DNA of 64,000 nt from Sulfuricystis multivorans (GCF_003966565.1 NZ_AP018718.1:1488001-1552000); one strand, 5' to 3'. Positions 33,824 through 47,903 are shown, numbered from the stretch's first letter. Translations and numbers: made by a program. Notes: generated by a model from the sequence alone, not told the origin.

Positions 33824-34549
33824 ATGACGCCCCACCCATTCGGCTTTGCGGACATCGGCCGGGCGCTCGCCGAAGGCTGGGTCATGACGAAAGCCACGCT
33901 GGCGGCCAGCCTCGTCTATGCTGGACTGTTCGCGCTGATCGGCGCACTCATCCTCGGCGGGTTGCTCCTCGAGGGTTTCACCCCCTTCGTGATCGCCGCG
34001 GCGGGCGCCTTCATGCTCGTCGGCCCGGCGCTCCTCGCCGGCTTCTTCGGCATCGCCCGCGCCCATGAATCGGGTGCAAAAGTCGGCGTTGGCGACACGG
34101 CACGGGGCTTCGCCGCCGCCGCACCGGCGCTGTGGGCGCTCGCGCTCGTCTGCGCGTTGCTATTCATGATCTTCGTCACCGACGCGGCGATCCTCTACAG
34201 TTACATGGTCGGCGGCACGCCGGTGTGGTTGGCCGATTTGCCGCCAGTCGCGCCGGGGGTGGCGAATTTCCTGCTCTGGGGCGCGGTCTCGGGCTTCGTG
34301 ATCGCTTTCTTGCTCTATTGCGTCTCGGTCTTTTCGGTACCGCTCCTGGCCGAGCGCCGCGCCGGCCTCGTCGATGCCGTCGTCGCCAGCGTGCGCGCCG
34401 TCTTCGGCAATTTCATCCCAGCCATGGCCTGGGCCTTCCTGCTATCGTTTCTGATCATCGGCAGCATCCTGTTCCTGCCCCTGTTGCCGTTCGCCCTTCC
34501 CTGGCTGGCCTATGCCAGCCGAGCGCTTTATCGCCGTGTCTTTCCATGA
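33824..34549 (+). CDS. DUF2189-type integral membrane protein
   Basis: A 241-aa inner-membrane protein with about six hydrophobic segments, matching the DUF2189 (COG5473) family of unknown function. Typical parts are the amphipathic N-terminus (ADIGRALAEGWVM), the GPALLAGFFGIARAHE segment and the C-terminal LPWLAYASRALYR. It starts 2 bp after the queF stop and overlaps dapC by 4 bp (ATGA), so the three may form one operon. Confidence 0.82.
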   Translation: MTPHPFGFADIGRALAEGWVMTKATLAASLVYAGLFALIGALILGGLLLEGFTPFVIAAAGAFMLVGPALLAGFFGIARAHESGAKVGVGDTARGFAAAAPALWALALVCALLFMIFVTDAAILYSYMVGGTPVWLADLPPVAPGVANFLLWGAVSGFVIAFLLYCVSVFSVPLLAERRAGLVDAVVASVRAVFGNFIPAMAWAFLLSFLIIGSILFLPLLPFALPWLAYASRALYRRVFP

Positions 34550-35751
34550 ATCCGAACCTCGACAAGCTCCAGCCCTACCCGTTCGAAAAGCTGCGCGCCC
34601 TGTTTGCCGGCAGCCGCCCGCCTGCCGATCTCCCGGAAATCAAGCTGCATATCGGCGAGCCGCAACACCCGACGCCGCAGCTCGTCAAGGATGCGTTGAC
34701 GGCGAATCTCGCTGGCCTCGCGAACTACCCGGCCACCAACGGTTCGGAGGCGCTGCGCCAGGCGATCGCTGCCTGGGTCGGTCGCCGCTACGGCATCCCG
34801 GCACCCGATCCCGCGACCCAGGTGCTACCGGTCAATGGCTCGCGCGAAGCGCTGTTCGCGTTCGCCCAAGCAGTCATCGCCCCGCGCAAGCACGTCCAGC
34901 CCGTGGTGATTTCACCCAACCCCTTCTACCAGATCTACGAAGGCGCAGCCGTTTTGGCCGGCGCGCGGCCGTTCTATCTCAACACCTTGCCGGACAACGA
35001 TTTCCGCATGGATTTCTCGCGCGTGCCGGAAGAGATTTGGCAGGCGACCCAGCTCGTCTATGTCTGCTCGCCGGGCAACCCTACCGGCAAGGTGCTGCCG
35101 CTCGAGGATTGGCAGACGCTGTTCGATCTTTCCGACCGCTATGGTTTCATGATCGCCGCCGACGAATGCTATTCGGAGCTCTATTTCGACGAGGACGAGC
35201 CGCCGCTGGGCAGCCTGGAGGCGGCGAAAAAGCTCGGCCGCGACGGTTACGAGAATCTCGTGATGTTCTCGAGCCTATCGAAACGCTCGAACGTGCCGGG
35301 ACTGCGCTCGGGCTTCGTCGCCGGCGATGCGGCGATCCTGAAAGCATTCTGGCTCTATCGCACTTATCACGGCTGCGCGATGAGCCCGCCGGTGCAGGCC
35401 GCGAGCATCGCCGCCTGGAACGACGAAGCGCACGTGCGCGACAACCGTCGCCGCTACGCCGAGAAATTCGCCCAGGCCACGCCGCTCATCGCGCGGCATC
35501 TGAAAACCGCGTTGCCCGAGGCGGGCTTCTATCTCTGGGCCGACGTCTCGCCCACTGGGCTTTCCGACACCGAATTCACCCGCCGGCTGTATGCCCAATA
35601 TAATGTGAGCGTCCTGCCGGGCAGCTTTCTCGCGCGCGAGGCAGCGGGCTGCAACCCCGGCCGGAATTTCGTGCGCATCGCGCTGGTCGCCGCAATCACG
35701 GAATGCATCGCTGCGGCAGAACGCATCCATGCCTTCTGCACCTCACTCTGA
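34546..35751 (+). CDS. dapC: Succinyldiaminopimelate transaminase
   Basis: DapC transaminates N-succinyl-2-amino-6-oxopimelate in lysine/meso-DAP synthesis. The 401-aa class I PLP aminotransferase has LHIGEPQHPTPQ, NYPATNGSEALR, CSPGNPTGKVLPL and the PLP lysine in SSLSKRSNVPGLRSGF. The assignment rests on family and on dapD and dapE following directly. The ATG at 34546 overlaps the preceding gene. Confidence 0.93.
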   Translation: MNPNLDKLQPYPFEKLRALFAGSRPPADLPEIKLHIGEPQHPTPQLVKDALTANLAGLANYPATNGSEALRQAIAAWVGRRYGIPAPDPATQVLPVNGSREALFAFAQAVIAPRKHVQPVVISPNPFYQIYEGAAVLAGARPFYLNTLPDNDFRMDFSRVPEEIWQATQLVYVCSPGNPTGKVLPLEDWQTLFDLSDRYGFMIAADECYSELYFDEDEPPLGSLEAAKKLGRDGYENLVMFSSLSKRSNVPGLRSGFVAGDAAILKAFWLYRTYHGCAMSPPVQAASIAAWNDEAHVRDNRRRYAEKFAQATPLIARHLKTALPEAGFYLWADVSPTGLSDTEFTRRLYAQYNVSVLPGSFLAREAAGCNPGRNFVRIALVAAITECIAAAERIHAFCTSL

Positions 35752-35766
35752 ACACAAGGAACCGCC

Positions 35767-36585
35767 ATGTCCGAACTGCAAAGCCTGATCGAACAATATT
35801 GGGAAGACCGCGCCAGCCTCAAACCCGGCGCAGCGCCGGCGCGTCTCGGTGAAGCCGTCAAGACCGTGCTCGACGAGCTCGACCGCGGCACCTTGCGCGT
35901 CGCCGAGAAGATCGACGGCCAGTGGGTCACTTACCAATGGGTCAAGAAGGCGGTGCTGCTGTCTTTCCGCCTCGAAGACAACGTCGTCATGGAGAGCGGC
36001 TGCCTGCGCTACTTCGACAAGGTGCCGACCAAGTTCGCCCGTTACGATACGCATCTGTTCCAGAAGGGCGGCTTCCGCGTCGTGCCGGGCGCCGTGGTGC
36101 GCCGCGGTTCCTACATCGCCCCGTCGGTCGTGCTGATGCCCAGTTTCGTCAATATCGGCGCCTACGTCGGCGAAGGCACGATGGTCGATACCTGGGCCAC
36201 GGTCGGTTCCTGCGCCCAAATCGGCAAGAACGTGCATCTGTCCGGCGGCGTCGGCATCGGCGGTGTCCTCGAACCCCTGCAAGCCAATCCGACGATCATC
36301 GGCGACAACTGCTTCATCGGCGCGCGCTCCGAAATCGTCGAGGGCGTCATCGTCGAGGACGACTGCGTGATCTCGATGGGCGTGTTCATCGGCCAGAGCA
36401 CCAAGATCTATGATCGCGCCACTGGCGAGATTCTCTATGGCCGCGTGCCGGCCGGCTCGGTCGTGGTCAGCGGCAATCTGCCCAGCAAGGATGGCAGCTA
36501 CAGTCTCTACTGCGCGGTGATCGTCAAGAAGGTCGATGCGCAAACGCGCTCCAAGACCAGCATCAACGAGCTGCTGCGCGACTGA
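35767..36585 (+). CDS. dapD: Tetrahydrodipicolinate N-succinyltransferase
   Basis: DapD succinylates tetrahydrodipicolinate with succinyl-CoA. The 272-aa protein has the family's left-handed beta-helix hexapeptide region from about residue 105 to 220 ([25 protein letters not shown]). [15 protein letters not shown] segment and a short C-terminal domain complete it. It is 15 bp behind dapC and 11 bp before the pilus ATPase gene. Confidence 0.97.
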   Translation: MSELQSLIEQYWEDRASLKPGAAPARLGEAVKTVLDELDRGTLRVAEKIDGQWVTYQWVKKAVLLSFRLEDNVVMESGCLRYFDKVPTKFARYDTHLFQKGGFRVVPGAVVRRGSYIAPSVVLMPSFVNIGAYVGEGTMVDTWATVGSCAQIGKNVHLSGGVGIGGVLEPLQANPTIIGDNCFIGARSEIVEGVIVEDDCVISMGVFIGQSTKIYDRATGEILYGRVPAGSVVVSGNLPSKDGSYSLYCAVIVKKVDAQTRSKTSINELLRD

Positions 36586-36596
36586 AGGACAGCGGC

Positions 36597-38902
<2,306 letters not shown>

Positions 38903-38905
<3 letters not shown>

Positions 38906-38927
38906 AACTCGGCGCTGGCGACACGGC
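38903..38927 (+). repeat. REP-like repeat, half copy between dapE and prmB
   Basis: TGAAACTCGGCGCTGGCGAC begins at the dapE stop codon. The copy contains only the left arm of the palindrome and the CGGC tail. It fills the whole 22-bp dapE-prmB spacer. Confidence 0.7.
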
Positions 38928-39818
38928 ATGATGGAATCCCTGCTCGACGACCTGATCACCATCCGCGACTGGCTGCGCTGGGGTGTGAGCCGCTTCAACG
39001 AAGCGAAACTGTATTTCGGCCACGGCTGCGACAACGCGCACGACGAGGCCGCCTGGCTGATCCTGCATGCGCTGCATCTGCCGCCGGATCGGCTCGACCC
39101 GTATCTCGATGCGCGGCTGACCCGTCACGAGCGCCTCGCGGTGCTGGAACTCTTGCAGCAACGCATAGCAAAGCGCCTGCCGGCCGCCTATCTGACGCAC
39201 GAGGCCTGGCAGGCGGGCTTGCGCTTCTATGTCGACGAGCGCGTGCTGATCCCACGTTCCTACTTCGCCGAGCTGCTGGTCGAAGGTTTCGCCCCCTGGG
39301 TCGAAGATCCGGCAGCGATCGCATCGGCGCTCGATCTGTGCACCGGCTCGGGGTGTCTGGCCATCCTGATGGCGCATGCCTTCCCAAACGCCCAGATCGA
39401 CGCCACCGACCTCTCGGCCGATGCGCTGGAGGTCGCGCGCCGCAACGTCGCCGACTACCATCTCGAAGATCGCATCCGCCTCGTCCAGGGCGACCTGTTC
39501 GCGGGACTCGGCAAGCGCAAATACGATCTGATCATCAGCAACCCGCCCTATGTCACGGCGCAGGCGATGCGCGATCTGCCGCCCGAATATCGCCACGAGC
39601 CAGAAATCGCGCTCGCCGCCGGCGAGGACGGGCTCGACATCGTGCGCCGCATCCTGCGCAATGCCAGGCGGCATCTGAAAGCGAACGGCTTAATCGCCGT
39701 CGAGGTCGGCCACAACAAGGAGATCGTCGAGGCCGCCTTCCCTAAGCTGCCCTTCACTTGGCTCGATACCCCGAGCGGCGAAGGAAAGATCTTTCTCCTG
39801 CGCCGCGAGGATCTATGA
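38928..39818 (+). CDS. prmB: 50S ribosomal protein L3 glutamine methyltransferase
   Basis: PrmB methylates a glutamine of ribosomal protein L3. The 296-aa SAM enzyme has an N-terminal helical domain, the SAM motif ALDLCTGSGCLAI and the catalytic IISNPPYV motif. The LPPEYRHEPEIALAAGEDGLD stretch is typical of PrmB. The ATG at 38928 (followed by another ATG) directly follows the REP-like half copy. No good ribosome site is visible, unless the repeat provides it. It converges with the PEBP gene (6-bp overlap). Confidence 0.93.
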   Translation: MMESLLDDLITIRDWLRWGVSRFNEAKLYFGHGCDNAHDEAAWLILHALHLPPDRLDPYLDARLTRHERLAVLELLQQRIAKRLPAAYLTHEAWQAGLRFYVDERVLIPRSYFAELLVEGFAPWVEDPAAIASALDLCTGSGCLAILMAHAFPNAQIDATDLSADALEVARRNVADYHLEDRIRLVQGDLFAGLGKRKYDLIISNPPYVTAQAMRDLPPEYRHEPEIALAAGEDGLDIVRRILRNARRHLKANGLIAVEVGHNKEIVEAAFPKLPFTWLDTPSGEGKIFLLRREDL

Positions 39819-40442
39819 CTTGACTTTCGGATTGAGGCTATAGACACCCGTCAGGCTCGCCTGGGCGAGGATGTGCCCCTGCATCGCCGCCAGCGCCTCT
39901 TGGCCGGTGAATTTGCCCTCCAGCGGCAGACGCTCGAGGTCGAGCGCATAGACGGTGAATACGTAGCGGTGGCGCAGCTCGTCGTTCCACGGCGGGCAGG
40001 GACCGTCGTAGCCGTAGTAGTCGCCGCTCATGTCGCGGTCGCTGGCGAACCAGCCGGTGTAATCGTTGACGCCCTGGCGCGCGCCATGCGCCGCCGCCGG
40101 CCCTGCCTTGCCTCGTGGCGTGACGCCATTGGAGAACTCGCCCGCGGCGATGCTCGTCACGCTCGCCGGCAGATCGATCAGCACCCAATGGAAGAAATCG
40201 ACGCGCGGCAGGCTGGCCGGCACCGTGCGGCCTTCCTGATTGACGTCGTCGCCCCGGCTCGGCACGTCAGGATCAACGCAGATCACCGCGAACGATTGCG
40301 TGCCCGCCGGCGCGCCGGTCCAGGCAAGCTGCGGATTGCGGTTGCCGCCGAGGCACACGTGCGCGGCCTCATCGGGCATGCAGAACGCGTATTCGCCAGG
40401 GATCCGTTCTCCATCCCTGAAACTGTTGCTGGTCACCTGCAT
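39813..40442 (-). CDS. YbhB/YbcL-family (PEBP-like) protein
   Basis: A 209-aa protein of the phosphatidylethanolamine-binding protein/YbhB superfamily. Landmarks are ICVDPDVPSRG, DFFHWVLIDLPAS, GYDGPCPPWNDELRHRYVFTVYAL and the terminal LTGVYSLNP. No signal peptide is seen, so it is cytoplasmic. Its biochemical role is not established for the family. The ATG at 40442 was chosen because upstream sequence belongs to the next gene. It follows the pseudouridine synthase gene by 14 bp. Confidence 0.88.
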   Translation of the reverse strand: MQVTSNSFRDGERIPGEYAFCMPDEAAHVCLGGNRNPQLAWTGAPAGTQSFAVICVDPDVPSRGDDVNQEGRTVPASLPRVDFFHWVLIDLPASVTSIAAGEFSNGVTPRGKAGPAAAHGARQGVNDYTGWFASDRDMSGDYYGYDGPCPPWNDELRHRYVFTVYALDLERLPLEGKFTGQEALAAMQGHILAQASLTGVYSLNPKVKS

Positions 40443-40456
40443 GATCGTCCTCCTCG

Positions 40457-41203
40457 TCAAAAACGCTCGTCGGCCCCAAGGAAGCGCCACTGGCCGAGCG
40501 GTAGGTCGCCGAGTCTCACGCGGCCGATGCGCACGCGCTTGAGGCCCGTGACGCGCAGGCCGACCAGCTCGCACATGCGGCGGATCTGGCGCTTTTTGCC
40601 CTCTTTCAGGATGAATTGCAACTGGTCTTCGTTCTGCCAGCGCACCTGCGCCCGTTTCAAGGGCTTGCCGTCGAGGCTCAGGCCGTGGTTGAGCAATGCC
40701 AGGCCGCGCGCATCGAGCGTGCCCTCGACACGTACCAGGTATTCCTTCTCGATCACGCTGTCCGCGCCGATCAACTGTCTTGCAATGCGGCCATCCTGCG
40801 TCAGCACCAGCAGGCCGGTCGAATCGATGTCGAGCCGGCCGGCAGGCGCCAGCCCCTTCAGAATCGCCGGCTGGAAGCGCCGGATGTCACCAGTCATCTG
40901 GTGCGCGGGCTGAACCAACACCACGGCCGGCTGATGGCCGTCCTCGGCCTGCCCGGAAACGTAGCCCACCGGCTTGTGCAACAGAATCGTCGCCAGTTGC
41001 GCCTGCCGGTTCTGCGCCCGCGAGGCGAGCTCGATCTTGGCATCGGGCGCGCAGCGCGTACCAAGCTGCGTCACCTTCCGGCCATTGACGAACACCAGCC
41101 CCTGCTCGATGAAGGCATCGGCTTCGCGGCGCGAGCAGAGCCCGCGCTGCGCCATCAGTTTCGAGACCCGCTCGCCGGGTTGCGTATCATTCATGCTCAC
41201 CAT
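40457..41203 (-). CDS. rRNA large-subunit pseudouridine synthase (RluF-like, RsuA family)
   Basis: A pseudouridine synthase of the RsuA/RluB/RluE/RluF family, most like RluF (pseudouridine 2604 of 23S rRNA). An S4 domain occupies about residues 10-60 ([18 protein letters not shown]). The catalytic Asp is in [17 protein letters not shown], and [15 protein letters not shown] is further on. The 248-aa length lacks the long basic tail of E. coli RluF. The N-terminus could also begin at a second ATG three codons later. It is divergent from rlmJ with a 14-bp gap. Confidence 0.88.
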   Translation of the reverse strand: MVSMNDTQPGERVSKLMAQRGLCSRREADAFIEQGLVFVNGRKVTQLGTRCAPDAKIELASRAQNRQAQLATILLHKPVGYVSGQAEDGHQPAVVLVQPAHQMTGDIRRFQPAILKGLAPAGRLDIDSTGLLVLTQDGRIARQLIGADSVIEKEYLVRVEGTLDARGLALLNHGLSLDGKPLKRAQVRWQNEDQLQFILKEGKKRQIRRMCELVGLRVTGLKRVRIGRVRLGDLPLGQWRFLGADERF

Positions 41204-41217
41204 TCTAGTCGCCGCTC

Positions 41218-42075
41218 ATGCTTTCCTATCGCCACGTCTTCCATGCCGGCAACCATGCCGATGTGCTCAAGCACTGCGTGCTGCTCGCGGTGCTCGACTA
41301 CCTGAACCAGAAGGACAAACCCTACTGGATCATCGATACCCATGCCGGCGCGGGCGGCTATGTGCTGACGGCGGGTCGGTCGAAAACCCACGCCGAGTGG
41401 CAAGACGGCATTGGCCGGCTTTGGCAGCGCGATGATCTGCCGCCGCTCATTGCGCGTTATGTCGCCGCCGTGCGCGCCGACAACCCAGAGGGCAAGCTCC
41501 GACGTTATCCCGGCTCGCCGCTCTTTGCCCTGCGCACGATGCGGCCAGCCGACCGGATGCGGCTCTTCGAGCTGCATCCGGCCGACGTGAAGCTCTTGGC
41601 GCAGAACATCGCCGCCGCGACGCCGGATGCTCGAAAACGCGTGCAGATCCGTCAGGAAGACGGCTTCGCCGCTCTGAAAACCCTGCTGCCCCCGCCCCCG
41701 CGCCGTGGGCTGGTGCTGATCGACCCTTCCTATGAAGACAAGCGCGACTATGCCCGGGTGGTTGCAGCCGTCAAGGAAGGCTTGCAGCGCTTCGCCACCG
41801 GCACCTTCATGGTCTGGTATCCGCTGCTGCAGAAGAACGAATGCCTGACACTCGCCGGCAAGCTCAAGAAGCTCGCGCCAGACTGGCTGCATGCGACGCT
41901 GACGATCAAGGCGCCGAGTTCGGAGGGCCTCGGCATGCACGGCAGCGCGATCTTTCTGATCAATCCGCCGTGGACACTGGCCGCGCAGTTGAAAGAAACC
42001 TTGCCGTGGCTCGCTGATGTCCTTGCAGTGGAAAAACTCGGCGCTGGCGGGACGGCACCCTGGGCCGTCGAGATT

Positions 42076-42087
<12 letters not shown>
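41218..42087 (+). CDS. rlmJ: 23S rRNA (adenine(2030)-N6)-methyltransferase RlmJ
   Basis: RlmJ methylates A2030 of 23S rRNA. The 289-aa enzyme has the N-terminal [18 protein letters not shown] and the SAM-side [10 protein letters not shown]. The catalytic motif is [10 protein letters not shown] (DPPY type), and [18 protein letters not shown] lies at the C-terminal side. The last ~16 residues ([15 protein letters not shown]) are encoded by a REP-like repeat (42031-42060), suggesting that the repeat replaced or extended the native end. The 3' end overlaps the convergent synthetase gene by 12 bp. Confidence 0.95.
42031..42060 (+). repeat. REP-like repeat inside the 3' end of rlmJ
   Basis: GAAAAACTCGGCGCTGGCGG followed by GACGGCACCC matches the half copies near 38.9, 50.8 and 52.3 kb. 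Here it is read as coding sequence for the RlmJ C-terminus instead of providing a stop. Confidence 0.7.
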
Positions 42088-44022
<1,935 letters not shown>

Positions 44023-44065
44023 AGGGAAACCTCAGCCTAACTTGCTGCGCGGGCGGTCTGCTGCG

Positions 44066-44488
44066 TTATGCAGAGGTTTCATCGGGATAGAGCCTGCGAA
44101 TGAAATCGGGGAGTGGCAAGGATTTGCCGGTCTTGGGATTCCACCAGACGATCTTCGCCGCGCCTTCGGCATAGAGCGCGTCTTCGCCGAGACAGCGCAT
44201 CTCGTAAAAGGTCGGCAGGCTGCTCTTGCCCGGCCGGCCGATCAGCGTGCGCACCTCGACGGTGGCCGGAAACGTGATCGGCTTGAGGAAAGTGCAGCTG
44301 GCGTTGACGATCACCGGTCCTTCCTCGACCTCGACGATGTCCTGCATGCCCAGCGAGAGCAGCCAGTCGATGCGCGCCTGCTCGGCGAAGCGGAAATACA
44401 CGGTGTTGTTGACGTGGCCCAAGGCATCCATGTCGCCCCAGCGCACGGGGATCTGCGTGATGTGAACCAGGTGGCGGAGATGGTCCAT
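44066..44488 (-). CDS. Acyl-CoA thioesterase, 4HBT/YbgC family
   Basis: A 140-aa hotdog-fold thioesterase. The active-site signature RWGDMDALGHVNNTVYFR (about 17-34) contains the 4HBT-type Asp followed by His-Val-Asn. It probably hydrolyses short acyl-CoA thioesters. The ATG at 44488 was chosen; longer readings run into the divergent ETF-QO gene. It is 43 bp downstream of no other minus-strand gene and is likely expressed alone or with the downstream synthetase (43 bp). Confidence 0.88.
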   Translation of the reverse strand: MDHLRHLVHITQIPVRWGDMDALGHVNNTVYFRFAEQARIDWLLSLGMQDIVEVEEGPVIVNASCTFLKPITFPATVEVRTLIGRPGKSSLPTFYEMRCLGEDALYAEGAAKIVWWNPKTGKSLPLPDFIRRLYPDETSA

Positions 44489-44516
44489 GTTTGGAATGCC
44501 AGAAGGAGATGGCCAA

Positions 44517-44524
44517 ATTATAAT
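44517..44524. promoter_or_regulatory. Symmetric ATTATAAT: candidate overlapping divergent -10s
   Basis: The palindrome ATTATAAT gives TATAAT on the plus strand (44519-44524, 33 bp before the ETF-QO ATG) and on the minus strand (44517-44522, 28 bp before the thioesterase ATG). No good -35 is visible on either side. Confidence 0.4.
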
Positions 44525-44557
44525 CACGCGGCCAATAACGCCACGAGGGAGAATGGG

Positions 44558-46201
44558 ATGGAAGCGATCGAACGCGAGTCGATGGAATTCGACGTGGTGG
44601 TGGTCGGGGGTGGGCCCGCGGGACTCGCGGCCGCCATCCGCCTCAAGCAGCTCGATCCGGGCATCAACGTCTGTCTGATCGACAAGGGTGCAGAAATCGG
44701 CGCCCACATCCTTTCAGGCGCGGTGATGGACCCGCGCGCGCTCACGGAATTGTTCCCCGACTGGCAGGAACGCGATGCGCCGCTCGACACGCCGGTGACC
44801 GAGGACCGCCTGCTGTTCCTCTCCGAAAAGAGCGCCTGGGCCTTGCCGGCCGCCCTGCTGCCGGCCTGCTTCCACAACGAAGGCAATTACATCATCAGCC
44901 TCGGCGAAGTCTGCCGCTGGCTGGGCGGGCAAGCCGAAGCGCTCGGCGTCGAGGTCTATGCCGGCTTCGCCGGCGCCGACATCCTCTATGAAGACGACAA
45001 GGTCGCCGGCGTGATCACCGGCGACATGGGCGTGCTGAAGAACGGCGAGCCCGGCCCCAACTTCCAACCCGGCATGGCGCTGCGCGCGAAATACACGCTG
45101 TTCGCCGAAGGCTGCCGCGGCCATCTCGGCAAGCGTCTGGAACAGCGTTTCGCGTTGCGCACCGGCGCCGACCCGCAAGTCTATGGCATCGGCATCAAGG
45201 AGCTCTGGCAGGTGACAGCGGAGCAACATCGCAAGGGACTGGTGATGCACACCGCCGGTTGGCCCCTCGACAGCGACACCTATGGCGGCGGCTTCTGTTA
45301 CCACTATGCAAATGCCACACAGCCGCATCTCGTTTCTTTCGGACTGGTGGTCGGCCTCGGCTACCGCAACCCGTATCTCTCGCCCTTCGAGGAAATGCAG
45401 CGGCTGAAAACCCACCCTGCGCTGCGGCCGATCTTCGCAGGCGGCACACGGCTCGCCTACGGCGCGCGGGCGCTCGTCTCGGGCGGCTTGCAGGCGCTGC
45501 CGAAACTGATCTTCCCGGGCGGTGCGCTGATCGGCGACGACGCGGGCTTTCTGGTCGCCTCGCGCATCAAGGGCTCGCATGCGGCGATCAAATCCGGCAT
45601 GCTCGCCGCCGAGTCCGTCGCCGCGGCGCTGGCCGAAGGCCGCAGTGGTGACGAACTCACTGCGTACCCGGAAGCCTTCCGTAACTCCTGGCTGTTCGAC
45701 GAGCTCTACCGCGCGCGCAACTTCAAGCCGTTGATGAGCAAGGGGCTGTGGCTGGGTTCGCTGTTATTCGGCATCGACCAGCAGCTCTTTCGCGGCAAGG
45801 CGCCCTGGACGCTGCACCTGACCGCCGACCACAGCAAACTCAAGCCCGCCGCGCAGTGTAAGGCGATCGACTATCCGAAACCCGATGGCGTGCTCACTTT
45901 CGACCGGCTCTCTTCGGTATTCCTCTCCAACACCAACCACGAGGAAGACCAACCCTGCCATCTGCGCCTGAAGGACGAAAAAGCGCCGATCACCCACAAC
46001 CTGGCGCTCTACGCCGCGCCCGAGCAACGCTACTGCCCGGCCGGCGTCTATGAGATCGTCGAGGATGGCGGCCGCCCGCGCCTGCAGATCAACGCACAGA
46101 ACTGCGTGCACTGCAAGACCTGCGACATCAAGGATCCCGGGCAGAACATCGACTGGGTACCGCCGCAGGGCGGCGAGGGGCCGATCTATCAGGGAATGTG
46201 A
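44558..46201 (+). CDS. Electron transfer flavoprotein-ubiquinone oxidoreductase
   Basis: ETF-QO passes electrons from ETF to the quinone pool in the inner membrane. The 547-aa protein has the FAD dinucleotide motif VVVGGGPAGLAAAI (about 14-27), GAEIGAHILSGAVMDP, a central substrate/quinone domain and the C-terminal 4Fe-4S cluster ligands. These are a Cys in YCPAGVYE and three in CVHCKTCDIKDP. The ATG at 44558 has GAGGGAGA as ribosome site. The partner etfAB genes lie 0.8 kb downstream on the other strand. Confidence 0.95.
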   Translation: MEAIERESMEFDVVVVGGGPAGLAAAIRLKQLDPGINVCLIDKGAEIGAHILSGAVMDPRALTELFPDWQERDAPLDTPVTEDRLLFLSEKSAWALPAALLPACFHNEGNYIISLGEVCRWLGGQAEALGVEVYAGFAGADILYEDDKVAGVITGDMGVLKNGEPGPNFQPGMALRAKYTLFAEGCRGHLGKRLEQRFALRTGADPQVYGIGIKELWQVTAEQHRKGLVMHTAGWPLDSDTYGGGFCYHYANATQPHLVSFGLVVGLGYRNPYLSPFEEMQRLKTHPALRPIFAGGTRLAYGARALVSGGLQALPKLIFPGGALIGDDAGFLVASRIKGSHAAIKSGMLAAESVAAALAEGRSGDELTAYPEAFRNSWLFDELYRARNFKPLMSKGLWLGSLLFGIDQQLFRGKAPWTLHLTADHSKLKPAAQCKAIDYPKPDGVLTFDRLSSVFLSNTNHEEDQPCHLRLKDEKAPITHNLALYAAPEQRYCPAGVYEIVEDGGRPRLQINAQNCVHCKTCDIKDPGQNIDWVPPQGGEGPIYQGM

Positions 46202-46256
46202 GAGTGTTCGCTTTCTCCCCGGCGGCGCACCCGGGACGACGCGCTTGCGGCGGCGC

Positions 46257-46949
46257 CTATGGGCGGGGCTCCTTTTTCTTCCACAGATAGCGCCGGTCGT
46301 CGAAGCTGCCGACCCAGCGCGGGAAATACACCACCATCAGCGTGATCGCGGCGCCGTTGAGCCAGGCCTCGGCAAAGCCGAGCAGGATGTAGAACGGCAG
46401 GTAGTCCGAAAACAACAGCTCGGCGGCGTAGGTGCCGGTCACCCAGAGCAGCAAACCGCTGAAGATGCCGCTGGCGACCACGGCCAGTGCACCGCCGAAG
46501 AAGGCGGCGACGAAGAAGAAGACGAAGATGTTGGGCGGCAGGAAGCGCTCATTGAACCGCCATACATAATGAGCGACGAACACCGGCACGACGATGAATG
46601 CCAGCGCATTGACCGCATAGGCTTGCCAGCCGGCGATGCCCTTCAATCCGGCGTTGAAGGTGACCGCGGCGAGCACCACCGACAGGCCGATCAGCGCGAG
46701 CTGGCGGCCGAACATCAGGGTGAAGGCCGTGGCACCGAGCAGATGCAGATGCAAGCCGGGCTTGGCACCGGCCTTGAGGCTCCAGACCAGCATCAGCACG
46801 ACGATCGTGGCCATCCAGACGTGCATCTGGCCGTTGTCGGCCAGCCGCTTCCACGGCGCGGTGCGCACGGCCCACAGCAGCAGCAGCGCATACGGCAGAA
46901 ACGCCGCATGAGCCCAAAACGCCGCAAACAGGCCGTCGGTAAAATTCAT
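46257..46949 (-). CDS. CbiM-like energy-coupling-factor membrane protein (atypical N-terminus)
   Basis: A 230-aa membrane protein with about six to seven hydrophobic segments, resembling the CbiM substrate-specific component of cobalt/nickel ECF transporters. True CbiM proteins begin with Met-His, whose His takes part in metal binding. This one begins Met-Asn (MNFTDGLFAAFWAH), so metal transport is doubtful. No ATPase (CbiO) or CbiQ gene adjoins it. It lies between ETF-QO and etfA, 10 bp downstream of etfA on the same strand. Confidence 0.72.
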   Translation of the reverse strand: MNFTDGLFAAFWAHAAFLPYALLLLWAVRTAPWKRLADNGQMHVWMATIVVLMLVWSLKAGAKPGLHLHLLGATAFTLMFGRQLALIGLSVVLAAVTFNAGLKGIAGWQAYAVNALAFIVVPVFVAHYVWRFNERFLPPNIFVFFFVAAFFGGALAVVASGIFSGLLLWVTGTYAAELLFSDYLPFYILLGFAEAWLNGAAITLMVVYFPRWVGSFDDRRYLWKKKEPRP

Positions 46950-46959
46950 CGCCCCACGC

Positions 46960-47901
46960 TCACAACGCTGCGGTGAGATCAGGCACCGCCTGGAACAAAT
47001 CGGCCACCAACCCGTAATCGGCGACCTGGAAGATCGGCGCGTCCGGATCCTTGTTGATCGCGACGATCACCTTGCTGTCCTTCATGCCCGCCAGGTGCTG
47101 GATCGCGCCGGAGATGCCGATCGCGATGTAAAGCTGCGGCGCCACCACCTTGCCGGTCTGGCCGACCTGGTAGTCATTCGGCACGAAGCCGGCATCGACG
47201 GCAGCGCGCGAGGCGCCCAGCGCCGCGCCGAGCTTGTCGGCGAGCGGCTCGAGCAGTTTGTGATAGTTCTCGCCGGAAGCCAGCCCCCGCCCGCCGGAGA
47301 CGATCACCCTCGCGGCGCCCAGCTCGGGCCGCGCCGATTTCGTCAATTCGCGGCCGACGAGCTTGGACAGCCCCAGATCGGGGCCGGCCGGGATGTTCTC
47401 GATGGCCGCGGCACCCCCTTGCCCGACGGCGTCGAAGGCGGTGGTGCGCACGGTGATCACTTTCACCGGATCGGCGGATTTCACGGTCGCCAGTGCATTG
47501 CCGGCGTAGATCGGCCGCACGAAGGTGTCAGGATTCTCGACGGCACAGATCTCGGAAATCTGCGCGACATCGAGCAGCGCGGCGACGCGCGGCAGCAGGT
47601 TCTTGCCGAAGGTGGTCGCCGGCGCGAGGATGTGTGAGTAGCCGGCAGCATGGGCAGGAATCAGCGCGGCGAGGTTCTCGGCGGTCTGGTCGGCGTAGTG
47701 CGCGGCATCGGCCAGCTTCACCTTCGCCACGCCTGCGAGCCGGGCGGCGGCCTCGGCGACCGCTTCGCAGCCGCTGCCGGCGACGAGGACATGAATCTCT
47801 GCCGCCAGCGCTGCGCCGATCTTCTGCGCAGCGGCGACGGTGTTCAGGGTGGCCGCCTTAAGTGCGGCATTGTCGTGTTCGGCGATGACGAGAATGGCCA
47901 T
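46960..47901 (-). CDS. etfA: Electron transfer flavoprotein, alpha subunit
   Basis: EtfA binds FAD and, with EtfB, carries electrons from acyl-CoA dehydrogenases to ETF-QO. The 313-aa protein has the N-terminal variable domain (ILVIAEHDN) and the C-terminal FAD domain with [35 protein letters not shown] and the [14 protein letters not shown] motif. It is 2 bp behind etfB. Confidence 0.96.
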   Translation of the reverse strand: MAILVIAEHDNAALKAATLNTVAAAQKIGAALAAEIHVLVAGSGCEAVAEAAARLAGVAKVKLADAAHYADQTAENLAALIPAHAAGYSHILAPATTFGKNLLPRVAALLDVAQISEICAVENPDTFVRPIYAGNALATVKSADPVKVITVRTTAFDAVGQGGAAAIENIPAGPDLGLSKLVGRELTKSARPELGAARVIVSGGRGLASGENYHKLLEPLADKLGAALGASRAAVDAGFVPNDYQVGQTGKVVAPQLYIAIGISGAIQHLAGMKDSKVIVAINKDPDAPIFQVADYGLVADLFQAVPDLTAAL

Positions 47902-47903
47902 GA

